NCBI RefSeq assembly: GCF_018531195.1 | Contig: NZ_JAHDYS010000010.1 | Coordinates: 62,001 to 126,000, forward strand | Direction: 5' to 3' | Source of the DNA: Pelotalea chapellei | GTDB lineage: Bacteria > Desulfobacterota > Desulfuromonadia > Geobacterales > Pseudopelobacteraceae | DNA length: 64,000 nt | Part shown: in pieces, positions 8,616-15,646 of the stretch | Numbering within the stretch: the stretch's first letter is position 1 | Layout of the letters: every line of letters begins with the position of its first letter | Translations under genes and position numbers: made by a program | Notes under the pieces: model-generated | Databases searched by the model: none | The model's input: the letters and a program-made list of their open reading frames with translations, nothing else | Told to the model about the DNA's origin: nothing

Positions 8616-9368
8616 TTAGTTGCTTTCGCCGTTGCCGGCTTCATAGGGATTGTGAAGCTTGACCGGGTGACTGCGCCGCAGCCGCAGGTTGAGCATTTCC
8701 ACCAGGACCGAGAAGGCCATGGCAAAGTAGATGTAGCCTTTCGGTATGTGCATGTCCAATCCGTCGCCGATCAGTGCCACACCGATCAGGATCAGAAAAC
8801 TGAGCGCAAGCATCTTGATGGTTGGATGGCTTTCCACAAAGGCGCTGATCTTGCCGGAGAAAAACATCATGAATCCGACCGCAATTACTACGGCTGCGAC
8901 CATGACGCCAAGTTTGTTGGCCATTCCCAGGGCGGTGATAATGGAGTCGAGTGAAAAGACGATATCCAGCAGAAGGATCTGCACGATGATCGCTCCGAAG
9001 GTGGTGGCGGCTTTGACAGAAGTATGCGCCTGCTCGCCCTCAAGCTTCTCATGGATTTCCATGGTGCTTTTCCACAGCAGGAAAAGGCCTCCGCTCAGGA
9101 GGATCAGGTCGCGTCCGGAAATTTCATTTCCGAGCACCGAGAAAAGCGGTGCCGTCAGCCCCATCAGCCAGGAAAGCGAAAAGAGCAGGCCGATACGAAT
9201 GAACATTGCCAGCCCAAGGCCAACAAGGCGGGCTTTCTCCTGTTGTTCTCGCGGCAGTTTGCCGGCCAGGATCGATATGAAAATGATGTTGTCGATGCCA
9301 AGTACGACCTCCAGCGCGGTAAGAGTTGTCAATGCCAGCCAGACTTGCGGATCCATCAGCCATTCCAT
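8616..9368 (-). CDS. TerC-family membrane protein (short, YoaE/YjbE-like)
   Basis: A 250-residue TerC-family protein with seven or so membrane helices. The conserved intramembrane acidic residues appear in VLGIDNIIFISILAGKLP and VFSLDSIITALGM. It is only distantly similar to the TerC protein at 3849-4778. TerC proteins are linked to Mn(2+) export and to metal loading of secreted enzymes. It is the third gene after the manganese riboswitch, which favours a manganese role over the old tellurite-resistance label. Confidence 0.88.
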   Translation of the reverse strand: MEWLMDPQVWLALTTLTALEVVLGIDNIIFISILAGKLPREQQEKARLVGLGLAMFIRIGLLFSLSWLMGLTAPLFSVLGNEISGRDLILLSGGLFLLWKSTMEIHEKLEGEQAHTSVKAATTFGAIIVQILLLDIVFSLDSIITALGMANKLGVMVAAVVIAVGFMMFFSGKISAFVESHPTIKMLALSFLILIGVALIGDGLDMHIPKGYIYFAMAFSVLVEMLNLRLRRSHPVKLHNPYEAGNGESN

Positions 9369-9415
9369 ATTAAAAAATTCCTCCTGTTAGTTAGTATTCT
9401 CAATAAAATCAGGCA

Positions 9416-9637
9416 TCAGTCCATGCACAGGGCGCGGCGCTTGGTGCTCCAAAGTTCGATGGCTTCACGCATGATGGTGGAAATACTTTTCGAGGTGGTT
9501 TTGGTGAGTTTTTCCAGACGCTTTCGTTCATCGTCACTGATGCGCAGAGAGATGATGTTGTGCAGCTGTTCCTTCTTGATCTTCTTTTTCCGGAAGGTTC
9601 TGGGTTCTTTAATAACATTATTCTTTGAATTTGACAT
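9416..9637 (-). CDS. Ribbon-helix-helix (CopG/Arc-type) DNA-binding protein
   Basis: A 73-residue protein. After a basic N terminus (RKKKIKKEQ), residues 25-68 fit a ribbon-helix-helix fold: strand HNIISLRISDDE, helix RKRLEKLTKTT, turn, helix SISTIMREAIELWS. The start has a clear GGAGGA ribosome binding site. It is 47 bases from TerC and 35 bases from htpX, inside the operon. No toxin gene is adjacent, so I read it as a small transcription regulator, possibly of this operon, rather than an antitoxin. Confidence 0.75.
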   Translation of the reverse strand: MSNSKNNVIKEPRTFRKKKIKKEQLHNIISLRISDDERKRLEKLTKTTSKSISTIMREAIELWSTKRRALCMD

Positions 9638-9672
9638 GACTTTCCTCCTTTGGGGTTAGGTGAGTTCGTTTT

Positions 9673-10548
9673 TCACTGGTGTGGGGATGATTTCCTGTAG
9701 GACATGGTTTCCAACCGGGCAATGCGTTCTTCCATGGGGGGATGGGTGGAAAAAAGCGACATGAGGCTACTGCCGGTAAGCGGGTTGACGATGAACAGAT
9801 GTGCCGTAGCCGGTTGGGCTTCCTGCATCGGTACTGCCTGGGAAGCGTTGTGTAATTTGGCCAGGGCATTAGCCAGCATGCGTGGATTACCACAGATTTC
9901 GGCGCCGGTTGAGTCCGCCAGATACTCACGGGAGCGGGACACAGCCATTTGGATCAGCATGGCGGCGATCGGTGCGATGATTGCCATGGCCAGTGATCCG
10001 ATCAGGCCGCCAGCGCCGCTCTCTTCGTCATCACTCCGTCCGGCGCCGAACATGGCGCCCCATTGCAACATGTTGCCCATCATGGAGATGGCACCGGCAA
10101 AGGTGGCTGCGATGGTTGAAACCAGTATATCGCGGTTTTTTACGTGGGCCAGTTCGTGAGCCATGACACCCTCCAGTTCCTCTGGAGTAAGAATGCGCAG
10201 GATTCCTTCAGTGGCTGCCACGGCGGCATGTTGCGGATTTCGGCCGGTGGCAAAGGCATTGGGACTGTCCGAGGGGATGATGTAAACCTTGGGCATGGGC
10301 AGCCCGGCTCGGTCGGCAAGGCGGCTGACCATGCCATGAAAGAAGGGATAGCTTTCGGAGCTGACTTCCTGTGCGCCATACATGCGCAGCACGATCTTGT
10401 CCGAATACCAGTAGGAGAAGAAGTTCATGGCGCAGGCCATGAAAAAGGCGAAGACCATGCCGGTCTTGCCCCCGATGGCGCTGCCCATGGCTACCATGAG
10501 CAGGGTAAGCAGGGTGAGCAGAAGGGTTGTCTTGAACGTGTTGAGCAT
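9673..10548 (-). CDS. htpX: Membrane zinc metalloprotease HtpX
   Basis: A 291-residue M48-family protease of the inner membrane, involved in membrane-protein quality control. The catalytic HELAH is at 131-135 (His131, Glu132, His135) and the third ligand is the Glu of SREYLAD. Two N-terminal helices (about 5-45) and two more after the active site match the family. It is the first gene after the yybP-ykoY riboswitch; its start has CGGAGG upstream. HtpX activation by manganese stress is less usual than TerC or MntP, which makes its leading place here notable. Confidence 0.93.
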   Translation of the reverse strand: MLNTFKTTLLLTLLTLLMVAMGSAIGGKTGMVFAFFMACAMNFFSYWYSDKIVLRMYGAQEVSSESYPFFHGMVSRLADRAGLPMPKVYIIPSDSPNAFATGRNPQHAAVAATEGILRILTPEELEGVMAHELAHVKNRDILVSTIAATFAGAISMMGNMLQWGAMFGAGRSDDEESGAGGLIGSLAMAIIAPIAAMLIQMAVSRSREYLADSTGAEICGNPRMLANALAKLHNASQAVPMQEAQPATAHLFIVNPLTGSSLMSLFSTHPPMEERIARLETMSYRKSSPHQ

Positions 10549-10582
10549 TGATACCTCCGACGATGTTGGTTGTCGCCGGGGT

Positions 10583-10631
10583 AAAAAAAAAGACCTTTAC
10601 CCACGGCGTGATTACGCTTGGATAAAGGTCT
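10583..10631 (-). terminator. Intrinsic terminator overlapping the riboswitch (expression platform)
   Basis: On the minus strand AGACCTTTATCC pairs with GGGTAAAGGTCT around a loop that itself holds GCGT/ACGC, followed by nine T. The 5' arm is the same AGACCUUU that closes the manganese aptamer. Terminator and aptamer are therefore mutually exclusive: metal binding should free transcription into htpX, that is, an ON switch. Confidence 0.9.
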
Positions 10632-10728
10632 TGCTTGCGATAAATATCGTTCCTTGCCCGAGTCTTGCGACTGTGTTGACGAGCGAAGGTTCAGCCATTT
10701 CTCCGGCTGATAGCTACTCCCCTTTATT
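10621..10728 (-). promoter_or_regulatory. yybP-ykoY manganese riboswitch aptamer
   Basis: Reading the minus strand, the conserved elements appear in order: AAAGGGGAGTAGC, a short hairpin (CAGCC/GGCTG), GTCAACA, and finally GCAAGACCTTT, which pairs with the 5' AAAGG. These are the hallmark segments of the yybP-ykoY (Mn(2+)-sensing) family. It lies directly downstream of a good promoter and 73 bases before htpX. Confidence 0.92.
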
Positions 10729-10737
10729 ACAGAGGTT

Positions 10738-10766
10738 AATGTAATGATTCATTAAGAGGTTGTCAA
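10738..10766 (-). promoter_or_regulatory. Sigma-70 promoter of the manganese operon
   Basis: TTGACA (perfect -35), 17-base spacer, TACATT (four of six) on the minus strand. Transcription would begin close to 10731, just before the riboswitch aptamer. Confidence 0.75.
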
Positions 10767-10776
10767 GGGCATTTAT

Positions 10777-11631
10777 TTACTTCCCGCCACCGTAGCTGTG
10801 CAACCCGGAAAGGAACAGGTTGACGCCCAGGTAACAGAAGATCGTGGCTGCAAAGCCGATGATCGAGAGCCAGGCAGCACGACGACCGACCCATCCCCTG
10901 GTGAAACGGGCATGCAAAAAGGCGGCATAGACGAACCAGACGATCAGGGACCAGGTTTCTTTGGGGTCCCAGCTCCAGTAGGTGCCCCAGGCGTAGTTTG
11001 CCCATGCGGCTCCGGTGATGATTCCCAGTGTGAGCAAGGGAAAGCCGACCATGATGGCCCTGTAGTTAAGGTCATCCAGTACCCTGGTAGGAGGAAACAT
11101 GCTGATCAGGCTTGCTTCTCCCGCCTTCTGGCTGCTTTCGTCATGGTTGGCCCTGATCAGGTACATGATGGAGATGCCACAGGCAACGGCAAAAGCGGCA
11201 TAGCCGAGAAAGCAGGTGATGACGTGATAGAGGAGCCAGTTGCTCTGAAGCGCAGGAACCAACGGCTCAATGCCGGTATTCAAACCAAGTTGTGCCCATG
11301 CCATGCCGAGCAGAGCGAACGGCATCACGAAAGCACCGATTACCCGGTATTTATAGCGGATGTCCAGAAGTGCGTAGATCAACACGATGGTCCAGGAAAA
11401 GAACACCACCGACTCGTACAAGTTGGAAAGCGGTGCATGTCCAACGCCAAGATCATAGGATTCCTTCCAGCGCAGACCTATGGCAATTGTTTGAGCTACA
11501 AGGCCACCGTAAGCGACTGATATGGCCGCGGTGCCGAGAGCTTTGGCGCGGCTTGCCAGAAATACGAAAAACAGCAACATTGAAATCAGATAGGCAAAGG
11601 TTGTTATGTTGAACAGAAGCGAGCTGGTCAT
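10777..11631 (-). CDS. ccsB: System II cytochrome c maturation protein CcsB/CcsA (haem handling)
   Basis: A 284-residue membrane protein of the CcmC/CcsA haem-handling family. The tryptophan-rich haem-presenting WWD segment is visible as WGTYWSWDPKETWS near residue 225, and conserved His residues flank it in the membrane helices. With ResB it forms the System II synthase that attaches haem to CXXCH motifs outside the cytoplasmic membrane. Its start overlaps the end of resB by four bases, so the two are translated together. This machinery is required for the many cytochromes encoded at 48-64 kb. Confidence 0.92.
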   Translation of the reverse strand: MTSSLLFNITTFAYLISMLLFFVFLASRAKALGTAAISVAYGGLVAQTIAIGLRWKESYDLGVGHAPLSNLYESVVFFSWTIVLIYALLDIRYKYRVIGAFVMPFALLGMAWAQLGLNTGIEPLVPALQSNWLLYHVITCFLGYAAFAVACGISIMYLIRANHDESSQKAGEASLISMFPPTRVLDDLNYRAIMVGFPLLTLGIITGAAWANYAWGTYWSWDPKETWSLIVWFVYAAFLHARFTRGWVGRRAAWLSIIGFAATIFCYLGVNLFLSGLHSYGGGK

Positions 11632-13010
11632 CGAGTTTTCTCCTTGGTGAGGTCAGTAGTAAGTTTATCAACCAGTTGCTGGAAGACTGGCTGGAACGCT
11701 GCCTGGTTTTTGCTGCTATTGCCGGCCACAGTAATATGGCCGTTCTGGATACGCACCCACACACGTCGATGGGACATGAAAAAGGCGACATAGACGCCGA
11801 TCACCATCAGGAAACAGCCCAGCCATACAACCCAGACTCCCGGGTCCTTGGCCACCTGAAGGCCGGTATACATCTTCTTTTGTGCGCCCTTGTAGTGCAT
11901 GACAAGCTTGCTGCCATGCTGTTTGGCATAGGAAACGTTCAGCTCGGGATGATTGGCATATACCACAAAAGAGTCTGTTGCTCCGGAAGTCGAGTGTACC
12001 TCGACCTGGGCTGCCGGACCGGATAATCCCGGGGCAAAAGCCGAGACGTCGTCAGTGGCCTGGGTCACATGCATGCTGCTTCCGTCTGGAAGCGCCACCG
12101 AATCCGTCCCAGGGACCGTTACAGGGACAGAATTTTTGCCCTCCGTATCAGTCATGGTAAAGAAGTGGGTGCCGGCATCACCGTAGCTGGACTGGTAGAA
12201 TGTGATTCCTTTGTACTGGAGCGGGTCATTTACGATGACTCGGGCATTGGTGTAGTCAGGTACCGGTTTTCCATTTTCCAGCACCGTCAGAATACTTTTG
12301 AATTCTTTCGGGGCGCCGTTGGGATAGGTGCTTACACTGAACTGCTCGCAGCGTATTCCAAAACCCAGGTCAAGCTCCTGGCCGGAACGCAAGCCTATTT
12401 TGGTTATGGTCTCTCCTTCGGGAATACTGACATAGCCCTTGTAGCCGAACAGGGAACCGATCATGGCGCCGATAAAGATCACTATCACGCTTAGATGAAC
12501 GATGTACACAGCCAGCCTGCACCAAGGAGATTTTTGTGCAAAAAGATGCCAGGCACCATCGACCTCTGTGATTACCGGCTGTGCGAATTCACTCTTCAAA
12601 AAGGAGGAAATTCTGTCTTTCAGGGCCTCTGGCTGCTCAGACGATTTGATTGATGCCACATTGGCAATGGACTGTTCCTGCCCGCTGCTTAAAGTGGTTG
12701 TGGGATGGGTGATAATCTTTAGGATGTGGGGCAACCGCTTGATCGAGCATGCCACCAGGTTGACGGTTAGCAGGTAGAGCAGCAGAATGAACCACCACGA
12801 GTGGTACATGTCGAAAAATCCCAAGGTTTTGTATACTTGCAGCTTGGTCGCACTTATTTGGGCCACATATTCGGGAGGAGGCGCGCCCTGGGGTATGATG
12901 GTTCCGATGATTGAGGTGATAGCAAGGGTGATCAGCAGGAACATGGTCAGTTTGAGTGAACAGAAAAAATCCCAGAGGGACTGCAGAACATCACGATTTT
13001 TAGTTGTCAC
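11628..13010 (-). CDS. resB: ResB/Ccs1-like cytochrome c biogenesis protein
   Basis: A 460-residue membrane protein of the ResB family. Three helices lie in the first 185 residues, a large periplasmic domain covers about 190-400, and a last helix at about 400-420 (VWVVWLGCFLMVIGVYVAFF) precedes a short cytoplasmic tail. It pairs with CcsB to form the cytochrome c synthase and binds the apocytochrome. It starts with GTG at 13010 behind AAGGAGAAG. It is the promoter-proximal gene of the resB-ccsB pair. Confidence 0.9.
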   Translation of the reverse strand: MTTKNRDVLQSLWDFFCSLKLTMFLLITLAITSIIGTIIPQGAPPPEYVAQISATKLQVYKTLGFFDMYHSWWFILLLYLLTVNLVACSIKRLPHILKIITHPTTTLSSGQEQSIANVASIKSSEQPEALKDRISSFLKSEFAQPVITEVDGAWHLFAQKSPWCRLAVYIVHLSVIVIFIGAMIGSLFGYKGYVSIPEGETITKIGLRSGQELDLGFGIRCEQFSVSTYPNGAPKEFKSILTVLENGKPVPDYTNARVIVNDPLQYKGITFYQSSYGDAGTHFFTMTDTEGKNSVPVTVPGTDSVALPDGSSMHVTQATDDVSAFAPGLSGPAAQVEVHSTSGATDSFVVYANHPELNVSYAKQHGSKLVMHYKGAQKKMYTGLQVAKDPGVWVVWLGCFLMVIGVYVAFFMSHRRVWVRIQNGHITVAGNSSKNQAAFQPVFQQLVDKLTTDLTKEKTR

Positions 13011-13105
13011 TTGATAGCTTCTCCTTGAGTGGGAAACATTATTTTGATCGGTAAAGAAACATATTTAATCGCCGGTAGTCGCTGTGCAAGCGATCTGGGT
13101 AAAAG

Positions 13106-13462
13106 TCAGGTGTTCTGTGGAGGTACAAAAATGCTGCGATAGACTTGGGTCAGGGACCAGGTTGGATCAGGAAATCGAAGAGTCGTTATGATCGGTGAAT
13201 ATATGAAGCGAAAGCTGGAAAAAACTGCATGGCAGGCGCAGCTACAATTCATTTCGCAACAGTCGGTATGCTGTTGGTCAGAAACAGGACGATCTGGACA
13301 GGGTAAAGCGGTTGCTTGTTTGAAACAAATGGTTTCGGCCTGGAAGGTTTTTAGGCTGTTTGTATACGAAACTGCATGGGCAGGATTACTTGCCGGAAGA
13401 ATCAGATAAAAAACTATCAGCGCAATGGCTATTATGTGGTTGTGATTGTATCTGCAGTGCAT
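13106..13462 (-). CDS. Cys-rich secreted small protein
   Basis: About 118 residues from the preferred ATG; a TTG 17 codons further upstream is possible. A signal peptide covers the N terminus (IIAIALIVFYLILPASNPAHA). The mature part has a His/Cys cluster (HTDCCEMNCSCACHA) that could bind metal, then an aromatic Pro-rich tail ending SIFVPPQNT. Similar tails, as I recall them, occur in small hypothetical proteins of Geobacter relatives near metal-efflux genes; I cannot confirm this here. It follows cobD on the same strand within 80 bases. Function unknown. Confidence 0.5.
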   Translation of the reverse strand: MHCRYNHNHIIAIALIVFYLILPASNPAHAVSYTNSLKTFQAETICFKQATALPCPDRPVSDQQHTDCCEMNCSCACHAVFSSFRFIYSPIITTLRFPDPTWSLTQVYRSIFVPPQNT

Positions 13463-13540
13463 GAGGGTTCCAATGTTCCGAAATAGTCTAGGCAATAAGT
13501 AAAGAATTGTCAACTCCCCGTTCCGACGTGTCTTATTGGA

Positions 13541-14629
13541 TCACAGGCTATTCTCGTTTGTTAGTATTGTCAAACACTCCACCAGGCGACGATTTTCTTC
13601 CGCAGTTCGTATCGCAATGCGGAAAAAACGATCAGACAATCCTACGAAACTGGAACAGTCGCGGATGAGAATGTGTTCTTTTAGTAGTAAACCCTGTAAT
13701 TCGGTGGAGGTGCAGCCGCTGGAAATTTCCACCAGCAAGAAATTGGCACTGGAAGGGTAGACGGTCAGCTGCCGGAACCGGGAGAGCTGCTCGGTCAGCC
13801 AAGATCGCTGCGAATTGAGGTATTCGAGGGACATTGATTGGTACTTATGATCACCCAAGGCTGCAACCCCTGCTGCTTGCGCCAGAGTATTGACGCTCCA
13901 GGGGCTGCTCACCCTGCCCAATTTCTCAATGACATCCGGGCTGGCTACGGCATATCCAAGGCGCAAACCTGGTATGGCAAAAAATTTGGTCATGGAACGC
14001 AGCACAAGACCATTGCTGCAAGCGGCAATGGTCGGCGCGGCGGTTGCCCCGGGGCAAAAATCAATGAAGGCCTCATCCAGCACCAGAAACGTTCCGCTAT
14101 CCCGGCAGATGTCGCAAACCTGCTCGATAAGGTGACGCGGAAAAACTATTCCCGAAGGATTGGCCGGATTGCACAGGTACAAGGCATCGTATCCGTTGCC
14201 AAGAACATCGCGTAGTTTTTCAGGGTCCAGGCGGAATGAGTCCTTTGGTGAAAGTATGAAGTGACTGATTTCCCAGTTGTGCTGTTCAAGGGCATAGGCA
14301 TATTCGCTGAAGGAAGGGGAGACAATCAGGGCGCGCCTGCCGGCAAGCATTGCCGGAAGGTTGTAGATCAGTTCGGTGGATCCGTTAGCCACAAGGAAAT
14401 GTTCTGCAGGAAGAGCATGGTCATCTGCCAGGGCACGCTTTAGCTCTTCACAGCTAGTGTCGGGGTAGTGGATCAGGCTGTCCAGTGCAGAGATGATTGC
14501 CTCCCTGACAACTGCAGACAAACCGAGAGGATTGATGCTGGCTGAGAAATCGATGGTTTCACCAGGTGAAAGTCCCAACTGGCGTGAGACAGCAAAAATA
14601 TTGCCTCCATGCTCATTGTTGGATGACAT
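13541..14629 (-). CDS. cobD: L-threonine-O-3-phosphate decarboxylase CobD
   Basis: A 362-residue fold-type I PLP enzyme related to histidinol-phosphate aminotransferase. It makes (R)-1-amino-2-propanol phosphate, the linker for the cobalamin lower ligand. The PLP-binding lysine is in SMTKFFAIPGLRLGYA; substrate and cofactor motifs FSASINPLG, NGSTELIYNLP and NPANPSG are all present. It is the third gene of cobJQ-cbiB-cobD, 57 bases after cbiB. The linker it makes is the substrate of CbiB, its operon partner. Confidence 0.9.
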   Translation of the reverse strand: MSSNNEHGGNIFAVSRQLGLSPGETIDFSASINPLGLSAVVREAIISALDSLIHYPDTSCEELKRALADDHALPAEHFLVANGSTELIYNLPAMLAGRRALIVSPSFSEYAYALEQHNWEISHFILSPKDSFRLDPEKLRDVLGNGYDALYLCNPANPSGIVFPRHLIEQVCDICRDSGTFLVLDEAFIDFCPGATAAPTIAACSNGLVLRSMTKFFAIPGLRLGYAVASPDVIEKLGRVSSPWSVNTLAQAAGVAALGDHKYQSMSLEYLNSQRSWLTEQLSRFRQLTVYPSSANFLLVEISSGCTSTELQGLLLKEHILIRDCSSFVGLSDRFFRIAIRTAEENRRLVECLTILTNENSL

Positions 14630-14686
14630 GGAACCTCACTTCCAGCTTCCGATCAGCTGTTTCCACTATAATCTTTCGATGCATGT

Positions 14687-15646
14687 TTATCTCCTGCATG
14701 CCATAAGCGCAACGATACACAGACCTGCCATCAGCAGGGTCGTCAGATACATCAAGCGGATCATGTTGCGGTACGCCTGACCATCCAGCGGGGTTAGAGG
14801 ATCGCCGATATGCTGCTTGAAGGATTCCTTGCCGCCGTAGCTGGAGGTACCCCCAAGGCGGACACCAAGGGCGCCAGCAGCAGCAGCTTCAGGATGGGCG
14901 CTGTTGGGTGAGGGATGTTTAAGCCGGTCGCGCAGGAAAATTTTGCAGGCATTGCTCCAGGAAAGCCCGAGCGCAGGTGCTGAGATGATCATCAAAATTG
15001 CCGTCAGCCGTGCCGGGATAAAATTAACCAGGTCATCCATACGCGCCGAAGCCCAACCAAATTGAAGGTAACGCTCATTTTTATAGCCTACCATGGAGTC
15101 CAGGGTGCTGATCGCCTTGAAGGCCATGGCTGTCACAGGCCCGCCAGAAGAAAGCCAGAACAGGGGAGCAATGATGCCGTCAGAAGTGTTCTCGGCTACA
15201 GTCTCCACCAGGGCACGCCATATTTCATCTTCGTTGAGATGTTCCGTGTCCCGGCCGACAATGTAAGAAAGATGTTGTCGTGCCGAAATGATGTCTCCCG
15301 CTCCAAGGGCAGCGGCTACCAGGGACGATTCCCTGTGCAGGGAGCGAGCCGCCAGGCAAGTTGCGGAAACCATGATGGCTGCCAGCAGTCCGGCCAGGGA
15401 GGAGAGATGGGCGGTGCTTCTCAGCAGCAGCCAGGTGGTTCCTGCGGCGGTGCCGGTAGTCAGCAGCAGCAGCAGGACTCCGGCGCAGCGCTCACAGGCG
15501 ATCAGGCGCCTCAAAAGAGACTCCAGGACTGTGATCAGCCTTCCGATCTGCACCACGGGATGGGGCAGCCAGCGGGGATCACCCAGCACCAGGTCGAGCA
15601 GCACTGCCATGGCTATGACTTCGGGGTCAGGGGAGATCATTACCAA
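14687..15646 (-). CDS. cbiB: Adenosylcobinamide-phosphate synthase CbiB
   Basis: A 319-residue membrane enzyme that joins the aminopropanol linker to adenosylcobyric acid. Family motifs seen: LDLVLGDPRWLPHPVVQIG at the N terminus, VETVAENTSDGIIAPLFW in the middle, and GVRLGGTSSYGG near the C terminus. Its start overlaps the end of the cobJ-cobQ gene by 20 bases, so translation is probably coupled. CbiB (this gene), CobQ (upstream) and CobD (downstream) carry out consecutive or converging steps. Confidence 0.92.
   Translation of the reverse strand: MVMISPDPEVIAMAVLLDLVLGDPRWLPHPVVQIGRLITVLESLLRRLIACERCAGVLLLLLTTGTAAGTTWLLLRSTAHLSSLAGLLAAIMVSATCLAARSLHRESSLVAAALGAGDIISARQHLSYIVGRDTEHLNEDEIWRALVETVAENTSDGIIAPLFWLSSGGPVTAMAFKAISTLDSMVGYKNERYLQFGWASARMDDLVNFIPARLTAILMIISAPALGLSWSNACKIFLRDRLKHPSPNSAHPEAAAAGALGVRLGGTSSYGGKESFKQHIGDPLTPLDGQAYRNMIRLMYLTTLLMAGLCIVALMACRR

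Noticed and set aside
9416-9637. RHH gene as an antitoxin
   Set aside because: No toxin-sized partner frame is adjacent; neighbours are clearly htpX and TerC.
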